Shown here: positions 5,305 through 6,158 of the stretch, one piece after another
How positions within the stretch are numbered: position 1 is the first letter of the stretch
How the letters are laid out: the number at the start of each line of letters is the position of its first letter
From: Chloroflexota bacterium
GTDB taxonomy: Bacteria > Chloroflexota > Dehalococcoidia > Bin125
NCBI GenBank assembly: GCA_027296805.1
Contig: JAPUIR010000026.1
Coordinates: 1 to 6,158 of the forward strand
DNA length: 6,158 nucleotides
Reading direction: 5' to 3'
Position numbers and translations under genes: made by a program
The notes under the pieces: model-generated
Databases searched by the model: none
What the model was told of the DNA's origin: nothing
The model's input: only the letters and a program-made list of their open reading frames with translations

Positions 5305-6158
5305 CTAGTCCTCGTATTCCTCGCGGCGCTGTGCACTGGCGCTACGGATCTCCGCGTTGGTGACGCCGTAGCGATGCACGACATGATGCGCGACTTCGAG
5401 CCCGACCTCGAGCGTCTGCAGGACGACGGCGCTCGCCCCAGCCTCCCGCAGGCGGGCGTTGCTGCCAGGCCCTTCGGCGCGCGCGACGATATGCAAGCGG
5501 GGGTACTCGTCGTGGATGCGGCGGATGATGGCCTCGGTCACCAGCATGTCGGGGATCGTGAGGGCGAGCACGCGGGCGTGCTCGAGTACGGAGTGGTCCA
5601 AGGTGGCGGGATTGGCCAGATCGCCCCAGATGTAGGGCAGGTCCTGCTCATCGAGTTCCGCGGGGAGGCTTGGGTCGAAGTCGATCACGAGGAAGCGAAA
5701 TTCGCGGCGACGCAGCATGTGTGCCACTTCGCGGCCGGTCTCGCCGTATCCCGCGATGATCGTGTGCTGCCTCATCTCCTGCATGGAGGGTCCGATCTCA
5801 GGCGCGAAGCTCCAGCGTTCCGCCAAGCCGGGAAGCTTGAGGAGACCCCGCTCGATCTGCGGTCCCAGTCGGATCGCCCCAGCGGAGAGCGCCATGCTGG
5901 CCGCGCCGACGGCGATGACGACCTCGCCGGCTTGATCGGCGGCAGCCGGTGAGGCGGCCGCAGCGAGCAGGAAAGAAAACTCACCCACCTGGCCGATGAG
6001 CAACCCCATCCGTAGCGAGCGGGTGGCATCGAAGCCGGACCAGCGGGCGAGGGCAAAGATGAGGACGATCTTGCCAAGGGCGCCCCAGACGAGGAGCGCG
6101 AAGAACAGGTCGATCTCGTCAGCGACGGCGCCGAGGTCGAGCAGAACGCCGATGCTGA
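5305..6158 (-). CDS. CPA2 (Kef-type) cation/proton antiporter with RCK/TrkA-N domain, C-terminal part (5' end outside window)
   Basis: The reading frame on the minus strand is open to the window edge. Bases 6156-6010 add 49 residues beginning SIGVLLDLG, the conserved CPA2 segment, so the internal ATG at 6009 is not the start. The last membrane helices of the exchanger follow, including the family block GLLIGQVGEFSFLLA (about 6006-5962) and a further helix near 5930-5870. After a short linker comes a cytoplasmic RCK/TrkA-N Rossmann domain: HTIIAGYGETGREVA with GYGETG at 5751-5734, LVIDFDP (the acidic end of strand two, which favours NAD(H)), WGDLANPATL, HIVARA and REAGASAVV. The protein ends about 40 residues later (EEYED) with no RCK-C domain, as in KefB/KefC. 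Such antiporters exchange K+ or Na+ for H+ under nucleotide or thiol control; which ion is not readable here. It converges on the flavoprotein gene with a 25-base gap and no clear terminator between. Confidence 0.93.
   Translation of the reverse strand, partial: SIGVLLDLGAVADEIDLFFALLVWGALGKIVLIFALARWSGFDATRSLRMGLLIGQVGEFSFLLAAAASPAAADQAGEVVIAVGAASMALSAGAIRLGPQIERGLLKLPGLAERWSFAPEIGPSMQEMRQHTIIAGYGETGREVAHMLRRREFRFLVIDFDPSLPAELDEQDLPYIWGDLANPATLDHSVLEHARVLALTIPDMLVTEAIIRRIHDEYPRLHIVARAEGPGSNARLREAGASAVVLQTLEVGLEVAHHVVHRYGVTNAEIRSASAQRREEYED

Noticed and set aside
3924..5384. Long (486-codon) open frame on the minus strand opposite the flavoprotein gene
   Set aside because: It is rich in Arg, His, Pro and Gln and has no recognisable motif. 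It mirrors a well-supported plus-strand gene with a good ribosome-binding site; long antisense frames are common in GC-rich DNA.
1..6158. CRISPR arrays, tRNA genes, insertion sequences, phage attachment sites
   Set aside because: Read on both strands: no regularly spaced direct repeats, no tRNA-like cloverleaf, no transposase motifs and no terminal inverted repeats were seen.

Overview
The window is high-GC bacterial DNA (roughly 60-65% G+C by eye) with tightly packed genes: four run left to right and one runs leftward at the right edge. Nothing seen fixes the taxon. A secreted subtilase with Ig-like modules, an oligopeptide-type ABC permease pair, an acyl-CoA dehydrogenase-fold flavoprotein and a Kef-type antiporter together suit a free-living heterotroph. 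Chloroflexota, actinobacterial-like or other high-GC environmental lineages would all fit, and I would not choose one without a search.

Layout. (1) Bases 1-783 are the C-terminal part of a subtilisin-family (S8) protease: the catalytic-serine block followed by two beta-sandwich modules. (2) Bases 784-1104 are non-coding. The last ~90 bases form a possible structured leader, in which an 8-base segment is exactly complementary to the upstream ribosome-binding site of the next gene. (3) Bases 1105-2553 and 2574-3824 are a two-gene operon for the two membrane subunits of a Dpp/Opp-type (peptide/nickel family) ABC importer. It ends in a strong GC-rich hairpin terminator at 3848-3880. Both subunits carry an unusually long extracytoplasmic segment after the first membrane helix, and in the first subunit this segment reads as three LysM-like repeats. 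(4) Bases 3825-3992 hold the terminator, two short palindromes spaced about three helical turns apart, and a good ribosome-binding site for (5) 3993-5279, an acyl-CoA dehydrogenase-fold flavoprotein that lacks the usual catalytic glutamate. (6) Convergent with it, 25 bases away, is the C-terminal part of a CPA2 (Kef-type) cation/proton antiporter with a cytoplasmic RCK/TrkA-N nucleotide-binding domain. Its start lies beyond the right edge.

How the genes may work together. A secreted protease next to a peptide-type importer suggests extracellular protein degradation followed by peptide uptake, but the two are separated by ~320 bases and probably transcribed separately. No solute-binding protein or ATPase gene for the importer is in the window. 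The flavoprotein has its own control region and is probably an independent unit. The most unusual feature is the peptidoglycan-binding-like repeat block inside an ABC permease, paired with an enlarged loop in its partner.
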